Source: RYN-230 sp963760405
GTDB lineage: Bacteria > Actinomycetota > Actinomycetes > Streptosporangiales > Streptosporangiaceae
Direction of reading: 5' to 3'
Length of the DNA: 64,000 nt
NCBI GenBank assembly: GCA_963760405.1
Contig: CAVXCV010000009.1
Span: 310,001 to 374,000 of the forward strand
The position numbers and the translations under genes were made by a program. Within the stretch, counting starts at the first letter, position 1, and each line of letters starts with the position of its first letter. This document shows, one piece after another, positions 44,016 to 52,409 of the stretch. The notes under the pieces are model-generated. The model made no database searches. It saw only the letters and a list, made by a program, of their open reading frames with translations, and had not been told where the DNA came from.

Positions 44016-44068
44016 AATCGTTGAAGCTATTAAGCCGTCTAGGGAGAAACTCTAGACGGTTGTTTTTT
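44016..44068 (+). ncRNA. predicted RNA of about 50 nt between a strong promoter and an intrinsic terminator
   Basis: Transcription from the promoter at 43981-44009 should start near 44016 and stop in the T-run at 44063-44068. The RNA would be about 50 nt: an unpaired 5-prime part of about 19 bases containing GUUGAAGCUAUUAAG, then the terminator hairpin. It is antisense to the last 30 bases of the GNAT gene and divergent from HelD. It resembles no RNA family that I know; the call rests on the promoter and terminator alone. Confidence 0.45.
44035..44068 (+). terminator. Rho-independent terminator
   Basis: CCGTCTAG (44035-44042) pairs with CTAGACGG (44052-44059) across GGAGAAACT, followed by TTGTTTTTTC. 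This is the only classical hairpin plus T-run that I noticed in the window. The T-run fits termination of plus-strand transcripts. Confidence 0.8.
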
Positions 44069-44647
44069 CTTCCCGCCCATGCTGGCCGCGACCGGGGCGG
44101 ACGGACACAGCTCGTCCCGGAGCAGGTCCATCAGCAGCCCATCGTGGAACTGGCCGTCCGGCCCCCGCTCGTACTGGCGCATGAGGCCGACCGGCCGGAA
44201 GCCGGCCTTCTGGTAGCAGCGGATCGCGGCGTGGTTGGCCGCGGCCGGGTCGATGGTCAGCCGGTGATGGCCGCGCGGCCCGCACAGGAACCGGGCCAGC
44301 AGCCCGATGGCCTCCGCCCCGATGCCGCGCCCCTGCCAGCGGCGGCTGAGGTAGATGTCGATCCCGGCATGCCGGTACATCGGCTCGTTCTCCTCGCTGA
44401 ACTGGATGCCGCCCGCGACCTGACCGTCCGCCTCGATCACCAGCAGGGCGCCGTCGGGCTCCCCGCGCAAGCTGGCCTCGATCTCGGCAGCCGGCGGCGG
44501 TTCGCCCCACCAGCAGGCCACTGACGGCTCCGCGAGGATCGCCCGCAGCGACGGCACATCCCGCTGGTGACCCGGGCGCAGCCGGACCCGCGGCCCGGTC
44601 AGGGTCGGCTGTAGTCCCTCGCGACCGCCGGCTGGCGCTGCGCTCAC
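44039..44647 (-). CDS. GNAT family N-acetyltransferase
   Basis: A 202-residue acyl-CoA-dependent acetyltransferase with PTLTGPRVRLRPGHQRDVPS at the start, as in the RimJ/RimL and AAC(6')-like group. The acetyl-CoA loop is in LSRRWQGRGIGAEAIGLLAR (Q/RxxGxG/A motif), and the last core strand HRLTIDPAAANHAAIRCYQK with AGFRPVGLM is complete. GTG 44647 follows GGAGGGAG. Its similarity to AAC(6')-type enzymes (WWGEPPPAAEIEA near residue 45) allows aminoglycoside or peptide substrates, but this is uncertain. Its stop codon lies inside the terminator stem at 44035-44059. Confidence 0.88.
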   Translation of the reverse strand: MSAAPAGGREGLQPTLTGPRVRLRPGHQRDVPSLRAILAEPSVACWWGEPPPAAEIEASLRGEPDGALLVIEADGQVAGGIQFSEENEPMYRHAGIDIYLSRRWQGRGIGAEAIGLLARFLCGPRGHHRLTIDPAAANHAAIRCYQKAGFRPVGLMRQYERGPDGQFHDGLLMDLLRDELCPSAPVAASMGGKKKQPSRVSP

Positions 44648-44726
44648 GGCTCCCTCCTCTGCCGCTGCGGCGTCGCTGCCGCAGGCTGGGCCGGTGACAT
44701 ACTCATACCCGACGGGAGGCCGGACG

Positions 44727-45854
44727 GTGCCGGACAGCGTGTCGCACGGGAACCCGGAGCACCCGGGTCCGCAGCATGAGGCCCTGCCTACCAGTGTGCC
44801 CCAGGGTGCCGACAGCCAGGACTGGGTGCTGCACGTGGACCTGGACCAGTTCATCGCGGCCGTCGAGGTACTGCGTCATCCCGAGCTGCGCGGCCGGCCG
44901 GTCGTGGTCGGCGGTGACGGTGACCCGGCCAAGCGCGGGGTGGTCAGCACCGCCTCCTACCAGGCCCGGGAGCACGGGGTGCATTCCGGGCTGGCGCTGC
45001 GCACGGCGGCCCGGCGCTGCCCGGACGCGGTGTTCCTGGCGGTGGACCGGGACGCCTACGAAGCCACGTCAGCGGTGGTAATGGGAATTCTCCGCGGTTT
45101 CGCCGCGCCCGGCGGGCCAGTCCGGATCGTCGAGGTCATGGGCTGGGACGAGGCGTTCCTGGCGGTGCGCAGCGCCGACCCGGAGGCGGTGGCGCGGGAT
45201 ATCGCCGCCGCTATCCAGGCTGAGACCAGCCTCGACGCCACGGTCGGCATCGGCCGCAACCGGCTCCAGGCCAAGCTGGCCACCGGCTTCGGCAAGCCAG
45301 CGGGCGTCTTCCGGCTGACCAGCGAGAACTGGTTCGAGATACTCGGCGCGCGGCCGACGGACGCGCTGTGGGGCATCGGGGCCAAGACAGCCCGGAAGCT
45401 GGCCGACGCCGGCCTCGGCACGGTCAGCGAGCTGGCCGCGGCCGACCCGGCCGCGCTCGCCGCGCAGTTCGGCCCCACCACCGGGCCCTGGCTGGTGCTG
45501 CTCGCCCGGGGGATGGGCGACGCCACCGTGACCGACACGCCCTACCTGGCCAAATCCCGCAGCCGGGAGACGACCTTCCAGCAGAACCTCGCGGACTGGG
45601 CAGAGGTGCGGACCGAGGTGCTCCGGCTCGCCCAGCAGGTCGCCGAGGATGTCGCCAGCGAGCAGCGGCCAGCCGTCCGGGTCGTGGTGAAGGTGCGGTT
45701 CGCGCCGTTCATCACGCGGACGCATGGGCTGTCATTGCCGGGGCCCACCGCCGACCCGGCGCTCATTCAGCAGGCCGCGCTCGGCGCGCTGGATCATTTC
45801 ACCGCGGGCCGGCCGATCCGGCTGCTCGGCGTCCGCGCCGAGTTCCCCGACTGA
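44727..45854 (+). CDS. Y-family DNA polymerase (DinB/Pol IV-like)
   Basis: A 375-residue translesion polymerase. The palm metal site is WVLHVDLDQFIAAVEVLRHP; the fingers region RPVVVGGDGDPAKRGVVSTA and GVHSGLALRTAARRCP, helix-hairpin-helix LWGIGAKTARKLADAGLGTV and the little-finger domain are present. The usual SIDEAYLD motif reads VMGWDEAFLAV, so catalytic Asp and Glu are kept but the surrounding residues differ, and DLDQF replaces DMDAF. The C-terminus ends without an evident beta-clamp-binding peptide, as in some actinobacterial DinB paralogues. GTG 44727 follows GGGAGG; an earlier GTG at 44694 lacks a ribosome binding site. Confidence 0.88.
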   Translation: MPDSVSHGNPEHPGPQHEALPTSVPQGADSQDWVLHVDLDQFIAAVEVLRHPELRGRPVVVGGDGDPAKRGVVSTASYQAREHGVHSGLALRTAARRCPDAVFLAVDRDAYEATSAVVMGILRGFAAPGGPVRIVEVMGWDEAFLAVRSADPEAVARDIAAAIQAETSLDATVGIGRNRLQAKLATGFGKPAGVFRLTSENWFEILGARPTDALWGIGAKTARKLADAGLGTVSELAAADPAALAAQFGPTTGPWLVLLARGMGDATVTDTPYLAKSRSRETTFQQNLADWAEVRTEVLRLAQQVAEDVASEQRPAVRVVVKVRFAPFITRTHGLSLPGPTADPALIQQAALGALDHFTAGRPIRLLGVRAEFPD

Positions 45855-45863
45855 CCGGGCGGG

Positions 45864-46340
45864 TCAGACTCTGCCCTGGCCCCGGGCCGCGAGGATGATC
45901 TGGGTCACCGCGTACCGGGACAGCCCGAGCTTGCGGGCGATCTCGTCTGGCCGCAGCCCTTGCTGGTTGTACAGCAGCGCCAGCCGCTGTTGGGACCGGG
46001 TGCCCGGCAGCCGGGGGGTGGTCCTGGCCGGCGGCGATCCCGACGCCGCCCGGGCTGGCTGCGCGGGCCGTGATGCGGCGGCTGGTGCCGGGGCAGCGGC
46101 GGGCTGCGGCGTGCCGAACGTGCCACGGCGCTGGTCGTGGTATTTCCCGTTGGCGAGTTCCGCCTTGGTCTGCTCATCGAGCAATAGATACTGCTCGGCT
46201 GATTTGTTGACCCCGACGGCCACCATGGTCAGGCCCTTGAGGTTCTTCTCCTGGCACTCGGCCGACATGCAGTAGTTGTACTTCTTGGCTCGCTCGGGAT
46301 GCAGTTCGCTCCCGCAGGTAATGCACTTCGTCATGGCCAT
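45864..46340 (-). CDS. zinc-ribbon and helix-turn-helix protein of unknown function
   Basis: A 158-residue protein in two parts. The N-terminus has a zinc-binding cluster with CITCGSELHPERAKKYNYCM and a further cysteine in SAECQEKN. A Pro/Ala linker follows, and the C-terminus LALLYNQQGLRPDEIARKLG then LSRYAVTQIILAAR looks like a helix-turn-helix. Similar proteins recur in actinobacteria without assigned role; DNA binding is an inference from the C-terminal helices. Two ATGs, 46340 and 46334, are possible. It converges on dinB, ending nine bases from that gene's stop. Confidence 0.75.
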   Translation of the reverse strand: MAMTKCITCGSELHPERAKKYNYCMSAECQEKNLKGLTMVAVGVNKSAEQYLLLDEQTKAELANGKYHDQRRGTFGTPQPAAAPAPAAASRPAQPARAASGSPPARTTPRLPGTRSQQRLALLYNQQGLRPDEIARKLGLSRYAVTQIILAARGQGRV

Positions 46341-46489
46341 TGGTTCAACCGTGGCGCGCCGGGTGGTGTTCCCTTTCCCGCCTGGACTGCCTGGCCTGCC
46401 CAGGCCGGGCGCAGGCCCGGCCGCCGGGCGGGCCCGGGCCCGCTGTACCGTGCCGGATTGACCCGGCGACCACGGCCAAGGAGGCAGGC

Positions 46490-46906
46490 GTGAGCGACAG
46501 TGCCCCGCCGTCAGCCAGCGAACTGCGGAACCTGATGCCGTTCGCGATCATGCTGGGCATCGAGATCGACGAGGCTGGCCCGGACCTGGTCAAGGGCCAC
46601 CTGCCGTGGTCCCCGGAGCGGTGCACCGCAGGCGGGATCCTGCACGGCGGGGCGCTGATGGCGCTCGCCGACAGCCTGGCCGGGATCTGCGCCTTCCTGA
46701 ACCTGCCGCCGGGCGCGCGGACCGCGACGATCAGTTCGGCCACGGCGTTCATCCGCGGTATTGGTGGCGGAGTGGCTACCGGCGTCGCCCGGCGGCTGCA
46801 CGCCGGGCGGAGCGTCATCGTGGTCCAGACGGATGTGTTCGATGACGCCGGCCGGCTGGCCGCCCAGGTGACGCAGAGCCAGGCCGTCCTCGGCGCATCC
46901 AGCTGA
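46490..46906 (+). CDS. PaaI-type hotdog thioesterase
   Basis: A 138-residue single hotdog-fold protein of the PaaI/YdiI thioesterase family, which hydrolyses acyl-CoA compounds. The typical helix region is GGILHGGALMALADSLAGIC with the HGG motif, followed by ATAFIRGIGGGVATGVARRL and VVQTDVFDDAGRLAAQVTQS. GTG 46490 is preceded by AAGGAGGCAGGC, so I take it over the longer frame. It stands alone, divergent from the zinc-ribbon gene. Confidence 0.9.
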   Translation: MSDSAPPSASELRNLMPFAIMLGIEIDEAGPDLVKGHLPWSPERCTAGGILHGGALMALADSLAGICAFLNLPPGARTATISSATAFIRGIGGGVATGVARRLHAGRSVIVVQTDVFDDAGRLAAQVTQSQAVLGASS

Positions 46907-46953
46907 GCCCGGATACCGCCCGGCCGGAGCCCGCCCGGCCGGAGCCCGCCCGG

Positions 46954-47829
46954 CTACGGCCGGTCCGGGGATTTCGGCCTGGTGCTCTCCGCGACCGGCT
47001 TGGCCGCACTGCCCGGGGCATGGCCCCGGCCCGGCAGCATCGGGTGCGCGCCGGTATGACCGGTGTGGGCGTGCTCCTGAATGCCCGACAGCAGGTCCTC
47101 GAAGCGAACCCTGGCCCGGACCACCGGCTCGCGCAGCCGCTGGTCTCGGCGGACCGCGCGGGCCTGCTTCTTCGGCCGCCGCTGGTACCGCCAGCGGGCC
47201 CACGGCGAACCCGGCCGGGCCAGCCGGACCGCGCCGGGGATCAGCAGCGGGGGCACGAACAGCCCGAACAGGCCGGTCCAGATCTTGCCCTTGAGCAGGG
47301 TGACCACGGTCAGCAGGAAGATCACCGTGCCGCTTCCGGCGAGCACCCCGAACGCCTCCCCGGAGCTGGCGTGCAGCCCGGATTTGGTCAGGCTCGGCGC
47401 GATCGCCGGGCTGATCCCGAGCAGCAGCAGCACGGTCAGCCCGGTCGCAACGAACACGGCGTCCACGGACAGCCGCCCCGCCTTGGTCCAGTACACATCG
47501 CGCAGGTGCAGGATCAGCGCGAACTCATCCAGCACCAGGGCGGAGCCGAGGCCGAAGATCGCCGCCGGGCCAGCTCGCCAGGCCACCTCCCCGCCGGTCG
47601 GCGCGGCGATGTCGGCGACGCCTCCGACCAGCATCAAGACCACGCCGAACACCATGTGGTGCACGTGCAGCGAACCAGAGGTGATGTTCCCGGGCCACCA
47701 GCGGACCTGCGCCCGGATCATCCGGACGGACAGCCGGATGCACCCGAACGCCACCACGAACGCGACAAAAAAGCAGAACAGCGGCAACCGGCCAGTGTGC
47801 ACGATGTTCGTCGTGAACCAGCTGGACAT
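46954..47829 (-). CDS. integral membrane protein of unknown function
   Basis: A 291-residue protein with about seven hydrophobic segments (for example LFCFFVAFVVAFGCI, MVFGVVLMLVGGVADIAA and AVFVATGLTVLLLLGIS) and a basic cytoplasmic tail of about 80 residues. The motif SGSLHVHHMVFG between the first helices and VLDEFALILHLRDVYW, rich in His, Glu and Asp, could bind metal; similar actinobacterial membrane proteins are unassigned. ATG 47829 is chosen as it precedes the first helix; ATG 47922 gives 31 more polar residues. No neighbour suggests a function. Confidence 0.8.
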   Translation of the reverse strand: MSSWFTTNIVHTGRLPLFCFFVAFVVAFGCIRLSVRMIRAQVRWWPGNITSGSLHVHHMVFGVVLMLVGGVADIAAPTGGEVAWRAGPAAIFGLGSALVLDEFALILHLRDVYWTKAGRLSVDAVFVATGLTVLLLLGISPAIAPSLTKSGLHASSGEAFGVLAGSGTVIFLLTVVTLLKGKIWTGLFGLFVPPLLIPGAVRLARPGSPWARWRYQRRPKKQARAVRRDQRLREPVVRARVRFEDLLSGIQEHAHTGHTGAHPMLPGRGHAPGSAAKPVAESTRPKSPDRP

Positions 47830-47972
47830 AGGCCCCCGCCAGACAAACGTGCGCGGCCATCTCCCGGTGAGGGCCGTGTTGCAGATGGTAGTCCAGGCGC
47901 GCACCCGCAGGCGGCCAGGCAATCAGTCAAAAACGGACTGCACGACGCGCTTTCCCGGGCGGCGGCCCGGAG

Positions 47973-49052
47973 TTAGCGGATGAACCGGAAGACCGTCTGG
48001 TAGCGGCGCTCGTCGTCATGGCCGAGCCAGATCATCGAGCCGTCCGCGCGGGCCGCCTGGTCACCCGCTACGTGGTGGGTGGACGGTTCCAGGCCCACCG
48101 CGTAGCTCCCCTCGCGCAGGTTGAGCCATTCGAAGAAGGCGGGGAACGCGGCCGGGTCGTAGTCCAGCTCGAAGCTCCGCTGCAGCGCAGTGTTGACCAG
48201 CCGGACCCGCTGCCGCCCGTCGGCGTCCGGGGCGAGCGCGTGCTCGTACACCTGCTCGGTGAACCCGGCTTGCGGACCCGGGAAGACCAGGTGTGACACG
48301 CCCTGCTCGGCCACGCTGTCGCTGCGCCAGAGCGTCTCGGTGATGGGCGCCTCGAACCGGGTACCTACGTCAAGCAGCGGCCAGCCCACGTTGATGTGGT
48401 AGAGGAACATGTGCGGGGTCAGGTCGAACCCGGCGTTGACCACCGTGTCGGACAGCCGGATCTCGGTGCCGCCCAGGTCAGCCTCGACCCGGCGGCGGAG
48501 CACCAGGTGCTCGGCGAAGATCGCGGCCTGGCGCACCTCGCCCTCGGCCCACAGCACGCAGCGGTCACCGGCCCACTGCTCGCCATAACCAGTCAGCCGG
48601 GCTGGGATGTTGGCGATCCGGCCGTGCAGCCCGTGCCGGGCTTCCCGCCGCGGCGGATAGTGGTACTGCTCCGCGCTGACCGTGCCGCCGAACAAGGTGT
48701 GATCCAGTCCCGCGGTGACCACCAGCCCGGACATGCTGCGCAGCCAGGACAGCCCGTCCTCGCCGTCCGGCTCGTGCAGGGCCGGGTGCCGGAACCCGGT
48801 CGCGGACCGCCAGCCCACGCTGAGGTCGTCGAACTCGGCGAGGCCGATGTCCATGGCCCGGTCAACCAGCACGTCGAAGCGCAGCCCGCCGCCGGTACGG
48901 AACTCCAGCACCCGGATCCCCCGCTCGCTACCGTCGTCGAGGACCACGGCCCGTACCCCGCCCGCCGCGGCCAGGTCACCGGTCATCCGCTCGAGCGCGG
49001 CCCGGCTCGCGCTCAGCGCAGGCCGGCCGATGGGCAGGGCGGGGTTGGTCAT
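47973..49052 (-). CDS. DUF4432 / aldose 1-epimerase-like sugar-binding protein
   Basis: A 359-residue protein of the DUF4432 group, related in fold to aldose 1-epimerases. It shows GIRVLEFRTGGGLRFDVLVD, GLSWLRSMSGLVVTAGLDHT, HGLHGRIANIPARL with the conserved histidine, and LTPHMFLYHINVGWPLLDVG with a second. Relatives lie in sugar-catabolic operons and are thought to interconvert or bind sugars. ATG 49052 is the start. It is followed in the same direction by no close gene; upstream on the same strand lies the solute-binding-like gene (57-base gap). Confidence 0.88.
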   Translation of the reverse strand: MTNPALPIGRPALSASRAALERMTGDLAAAGGVRAVVLDDGSERGIRVLEFRTGGGLRFDVLVDRAMDIGLAEFDDLSVGWRSATGFRHPALHEPDGEDGLSWLRSMSGLVVTAGLDHTLFGGTVSAEQYHYPPRREARHGLHGRIANIPARLTGYGEQWAGDRCVLWAEGEVRQAAIFAEHLVLRRRVEADLGGTEIRLSDTVVNAGFDLTPHMFLYHINVGWPLLDVGTRFEAPITETLWRSDSVAEQGVSHLVFPGPQAGFTEQVYEHALAPDADGRQRVRLVNTALQRSFELDYDPAAFPAFFEWLNLREGSYAVGLEPSTHHVAGDQAARADGSMIWLGHDDERRYQTVFRFIR

Positions 49053-49109
49053 GTCGTCCCACTCTCTGTTGCGGTCAACTGGCCTGATGACCGTCGGTGG
49101 CCTGACCGG

Positions 49110-50327
49110 TCACGAAGCCTGCCCGGCCCGCGCGAACATCTGGTTGACCTGGCGTACCAGGGCAGCGTGCGGCTCGCCGCAGAGCAGCCCGTCGCGGAGC
49201 ACAGCCGAGGCAGCCTCCTGGAACGCCGGGTACCCGGCGAACCGCGGCCGCACCCAGGCCTGCTCAACCGTGGCCCGGGTCGCGCTGTAGAAGCCGCCAC
49301 TGGCGGCGTCCGCAGCCGGGTCCAGCCAGGCCCTCCGCGCCGAGCTCTGCCCGCCCAGCTGCGCGAACGCGGTGACCTGGATGCGTTCCGACAGCAGCAG
49401 CCCAAGCTCGGCGGCGGCCGCGGCGGTCGCACCAGACCCGGTGCAGGAGCGGGTGACCGCGAGCCCGGTGCCGCCGAGCACGCTGCCGATGCCAGCCTGC
49501 CCGGCGGGCGCGTCGAACGCCACCAGCCGGTGCTGTCCTGGCCGGTCTCCCGCCGCCCGGCGCGCCGCAGCCCGGGCCCGGGCCTGGCCCGCGCGGGGGC
49601 GGCGCTGGTAGGTCAGGTAGCCGTAGACCAGCGGGCAGTACGCCGGGCCATCGGGCGCGGCCATCGCCTCCAGCACGCCGATCGGGTTCCGCTGGGAAAG
49701 CTCCCGGTCCGCCTGGGCCAGCAGGTCAGCCATGACCGCGAGGGCGGCCAGGCCGGCCGCTTCGGACACGAACTCGCCGCCGCCCGCTGCCGCGCCGCCC
49801 GCCGCGGGCGGGGTGCCGGCCGCGGGCGGGGTGCCGGCCGCGACGCAGATCGCGCTGAACATGAGCAGCGCGTGCGGGCCGCCCAGGCACAGCGTGGTCC
49901 GCGCCGACCGGGCGGCCTGGCACGCCTGCGCCCAGCTCGCTGGCCGGTCGTCCATCAGGTCCGGGCGGCAGGCCGACACCTGCGCGGCCGCGTCGAGCGG
50001 AAGGGCCCACTGCCGCCCGGCCAGCTGGTAGCTGGCGAAGGACGCGCCGACGGCCGCGGTCCGCCACTGCACCAGCTCGCCGCTGCCCACGATGTCGTCG
50101 AGTGGCCGGAGCGCGCCGTCCCGGACCGCCTCGCCGAGCCCGGGATGGTCGATGACCAGCAGGTCGTAGTCGTCGGCCAGGGTGCGCAGCGGCCGGGATT
50201 CGAAGTCTTCCAGCGGCTGCCGGTGCCAGCGCACCGAGATCTCCGGGGCCAGTTCCCAGGCCAGCGCGTCCAGTACCACGTAGCCGCGCGGGTGATCCCA
50301 GGTGAGCCCGCGCAGCCGGACCGTCAT
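49110..50327 (-). CDS. extracellular solute-binding-like protein without signal peptide
   Basis: A 405-residue protein with the layout of carbohydrate-type ABC solute-binding proteins (family 1): VRLRGLTWDHPRGYVVLDAL, PEISVRWHRQPLEDFESRPL, YDLLVIDHPGLGEAVRDGAL and GRQWALPLDAAAQVSACRPD, and a C-terminal RPRFAGYPAFQEAASAVLRD. There is no signal peptide or lipobox, and no permease or ATPase is near, so it is probably cytoplasmic. Its ATG at 50327 overlaps the stop of the CaiB-type gene (ATGA) so the two are coupled. Its function may be sensing a metabolite inside the cell or serving the CoA-transferase pathway. Confidence 0.75.
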   Translation of the reverse strand: MTVRLRGLTWDHPRGYVVLDALAWELAPEISVRWHRQPLEDFESRPLRTLADDYDLLVIDHPGLGEAVRDGALRPLDDIVGSGELVQWRTAAVGASFASYQLAGRQWALPLDAAAQVSACRPDLMDDRPASWAQACQAARSARTTLCLGGPHALLMFSAICVAAGTPPAAGTPPAAGGAAAGGGEFVSEAAGLAALAVMADLLAQADRELSQRNPIGVLEAMAAPDGPAYCPLVYGYLTYQRRPRAGQARARAAARRAAGDRPGQHRLVAFDAPAGQAGIGSVLGGTGLAVTRSCTGSGATAAAAAELGLLLSERIQVTAFAQLGGQSSARRAWLDPAADAASGGFYSATRATVEQAWVRPRFAGYPAFQEAASAVLRDGLLCGEPHAALVRQVNQMFARAGQAS

Positions 50328-51620
50328 GGCCCCGCTTCCGGCGCGCCCGCCTCGCTGACCTGGCCAGCCCCGCTAGCCCCGCTGGGCCCGCTAGCCGTGC
50401 TGGGCCCGCTGACCTCGCTGGGCCCGCTGACCTCGCTGGGCGCGGTCACGATGCCGCGGGCCGCCAGGCTGTCCACGGCCGCCGCGGCATAGCCCAGCTC
50501 GGCGAGGATCTCCCGGGTCTGCTCCCCGGTCAGCGGCGCGCCCCGGGTCACCTCCGCCGGGGTGGCGCTGAACCGGTACGGGAAGCCGGGGGTGGTGACC
50601 CGGCCTTCGGTGGGGTGGTCATAGCTGACCAGTGACCCGTTGTGCCGTACCTGCGGGTCGGTGAGCACATCGGCGTAGCGGTACACCGGGCCGGCCCAGA
50701 TGCCCCGGGCGCCCAGCAACTCCAGCCACTCGGCCGTGCTGCGCTCCGGCAGCCGGGCGCTGACCCGCGCGGTGATCTCATCCCGCCGGGCGTGCCCGTC
50801 GGTCTCGTCGTCCAGGTCCGCGAACTCAGGGATGCCCAGCACCTCGCCGAGGTCGGCCAGGTGCGGGAAGGCCAGCGCGATGTACCCGTCGGCGGTCGCG
50901 AACGTGCCGTACGGCGCGCGAATGTAGGTGTGCCCGTGCGGCAGGCTGCCCCGGTGCTGCGGGACACCGCCGACGGTGAAGATGGACAGCTCCTGGGCCT
51001 GCACGGCGAGGGCGGAGTCGAGCATGTTCACCGTCACCAGCTGCCCCTCGCCCGTGCGCTCCCGGTGCAGCAGCCCGGCGAGCGCTCCCTCGAACGCCCC
51101 GTAGCCGGTGATCGCGTCCACCGCGTAGGTGCCGGCCGGGCCGGCGGGTCGGACGCGCGGCCCACGTTGAACATGGCCCCGCTCATCGCCTGCAGCAGCA
51201 TGTCCTGGCCCGGCCGGTGGCGTACGGGCCGGTCTCACCGTACCCGGAGATCGACACGTAGACGATGTCCGGGCGTACCCGTGCGACCGACTCATAGTCC
51301 ATGCCCAGCCGCTCGGCCACGCCCGGGCGGTAGTTCTGCAGGAACACCTCGCTGCGCCGCGCCAGCGCGAGCACGATCTCCCGGCCCTCGGCCGACTTCA
51401 GGTCGACCGCGAGGCTGCGCTTGTTCCGGTTCAGCGACAGGAACGAGGCGTTTACCCGGTGGCCGGCCGCCCCGCCCGCGGCGGTGTGCCGCTGCCATTC
51501 ACCGCCCGGCGGCTCGACCTTGACCACGTCCGCGCCGAGGTCGCCGAGGCGCATCGCGGCCAGCGGGCCGGCCATCGCGATGGTCAGATCGACCACGCGG
51601 TACCCCGACAAGATGCCCAC
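50324..51620 (-). pseudogene. CaiB/BaiF family III CoA-transferase, two frameshifts
   Basis: ATG 51620 opens GILSGYRVVDLTIAMAGPLA, LGDLGADVVKVEPPGGEWQR, SFLSLNRNKRSLAVDLKS and the catalytic-region block PDIVYVSISGYGETGPYA. At about 51215 the frame is lost; a short middle frame gives QDMLLQAMSGAMFNVGRASD, and from about 51155 a third frame continues AGTYAVDAITGYGAFEGALA and the rest to 50324. Two indels within 60 bases therefore interrupt an otherwise complete gene. The enzyme moves CoA between carboxylic acids, such as formyl-, carnitine- or aromatic-type acyl groups. The last 40 residues are an APSEVSGPS-type repeat. It overlaps the solute-binding-like gene by four bases. Confidence 0.85.
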
Positions 51621-51626
51621 CGGCCC

Positions 51627-52409
51627 TCACCGGGCCCGGAACGCGGGCGGCCGCCGCTGCGCGAATGCGGCCCGCCCTTCGGCCGCGTCCTCGGTGGCGA
51701 AGCAGATGGTCTGCAGCTGGCGCTCGTAGTCGATGGCCCGGCCCAGCGGCATCTCGTATGCGGCCTGCAGGTTCCGCCGGGCGGCCTGCGCGGCGATCGG
51801 CGCCCGGCTGGCGATCGTGGCCGCCAGGTCCAGCGCCCGGCTGGTGAGCTCGGCGGCGGGCACGACCTCGGTCACCAGGCCCCAGCGCAGCGCCGTGGCC
51901 GCGTCCACCGGGTCGCCGGTGAGCAGCATGAACGCGGCGTTGCTGGTGCCGATGCTGTGCGCGAGCAGCGCGGACATCCCGCCGCCGCCGATCCAGCCGA
52001 GCTTGATCTCCGGTGCGGCGAACGTCGCGCTCTCCGCGGCGAGCCGGATGTCACAGCCCAGCGCCAGCTCGAGGCCACCGCCTAGGGCATACCCGTTGAC
52101 CGCCGCGATGACTGGTTTCCGCAACGCCCGTATCGCGTCGCAGTAGTCCGGCCGGTCACCGAACTGCCAGGCGGTGTCGTAGTCGTCCAGCCCGCCGATG
52201 TCACTGCCCGCGCAGAACGCCCGGCCGGTGCCGGTGAGCACGACCACCCGGGCCTCGCGGTTGTCATTCAGGCCCGCCACGTACCCGGCCAGCGCCCCGG
52301 TCATCGCCGGGGTGACGGCGTTCAGCTTGGCCGGGCGGTCGAGGGTGAGCACGGCGACGTGATCACGCACCTCCAGCCGGATCTCGCCGGGCTCTGCTTC
52401 CCCTGCCAT
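51627..52409 (-). CDS. enoyl-CoA hydratase/isomerase family protein
   Basis: A 260-residue crotonase-fold protein with VAVLTLDRPAKLNAVTPAMT near the start, the oxyanion-hole segments GTGRAFCAGSDIGGL and ALGGGLELALGCDIRLA, then IGGGGMSALLAHSIG and MLLTGDPVDAATALRWGLVT. The residue pair usually acting as acid/base is partly replaced, so it could be an isomerase or hydratase of unknown substrate. ATG 52409 follows AGGAGG. It ends seven bases before the CaiB-type gene begins, and its start overlaps the end of the GntR gene by 47 bases, indicating one operon: GntR, hydratase, CoA-transferase, solute-binding-like protein. Confidence 0.92.
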   Translation of the reverse strand: MAGEAEPGEIRLEVRDHVAVLTLDRPAKLNAVTPAMTGALAGYVAGLNDNREARVVVLTGTGRAFCAGSDIGGLDDYDTAWQFGDRPDYCDAIRALRKPVIAAVNGYALGGGLELALGCDIRLAAESATFAAPEIKLGWIGGGGMSALLAHSIGTSNAAFMLLTGDPVDAATALRWGLVTEVVPAAELTSRALDLAATIASRAPIAAQAARRNLQAAYEMPLGRAIDYERQLQTICFATEDAAEGRAAFAQRRPPAFRAR

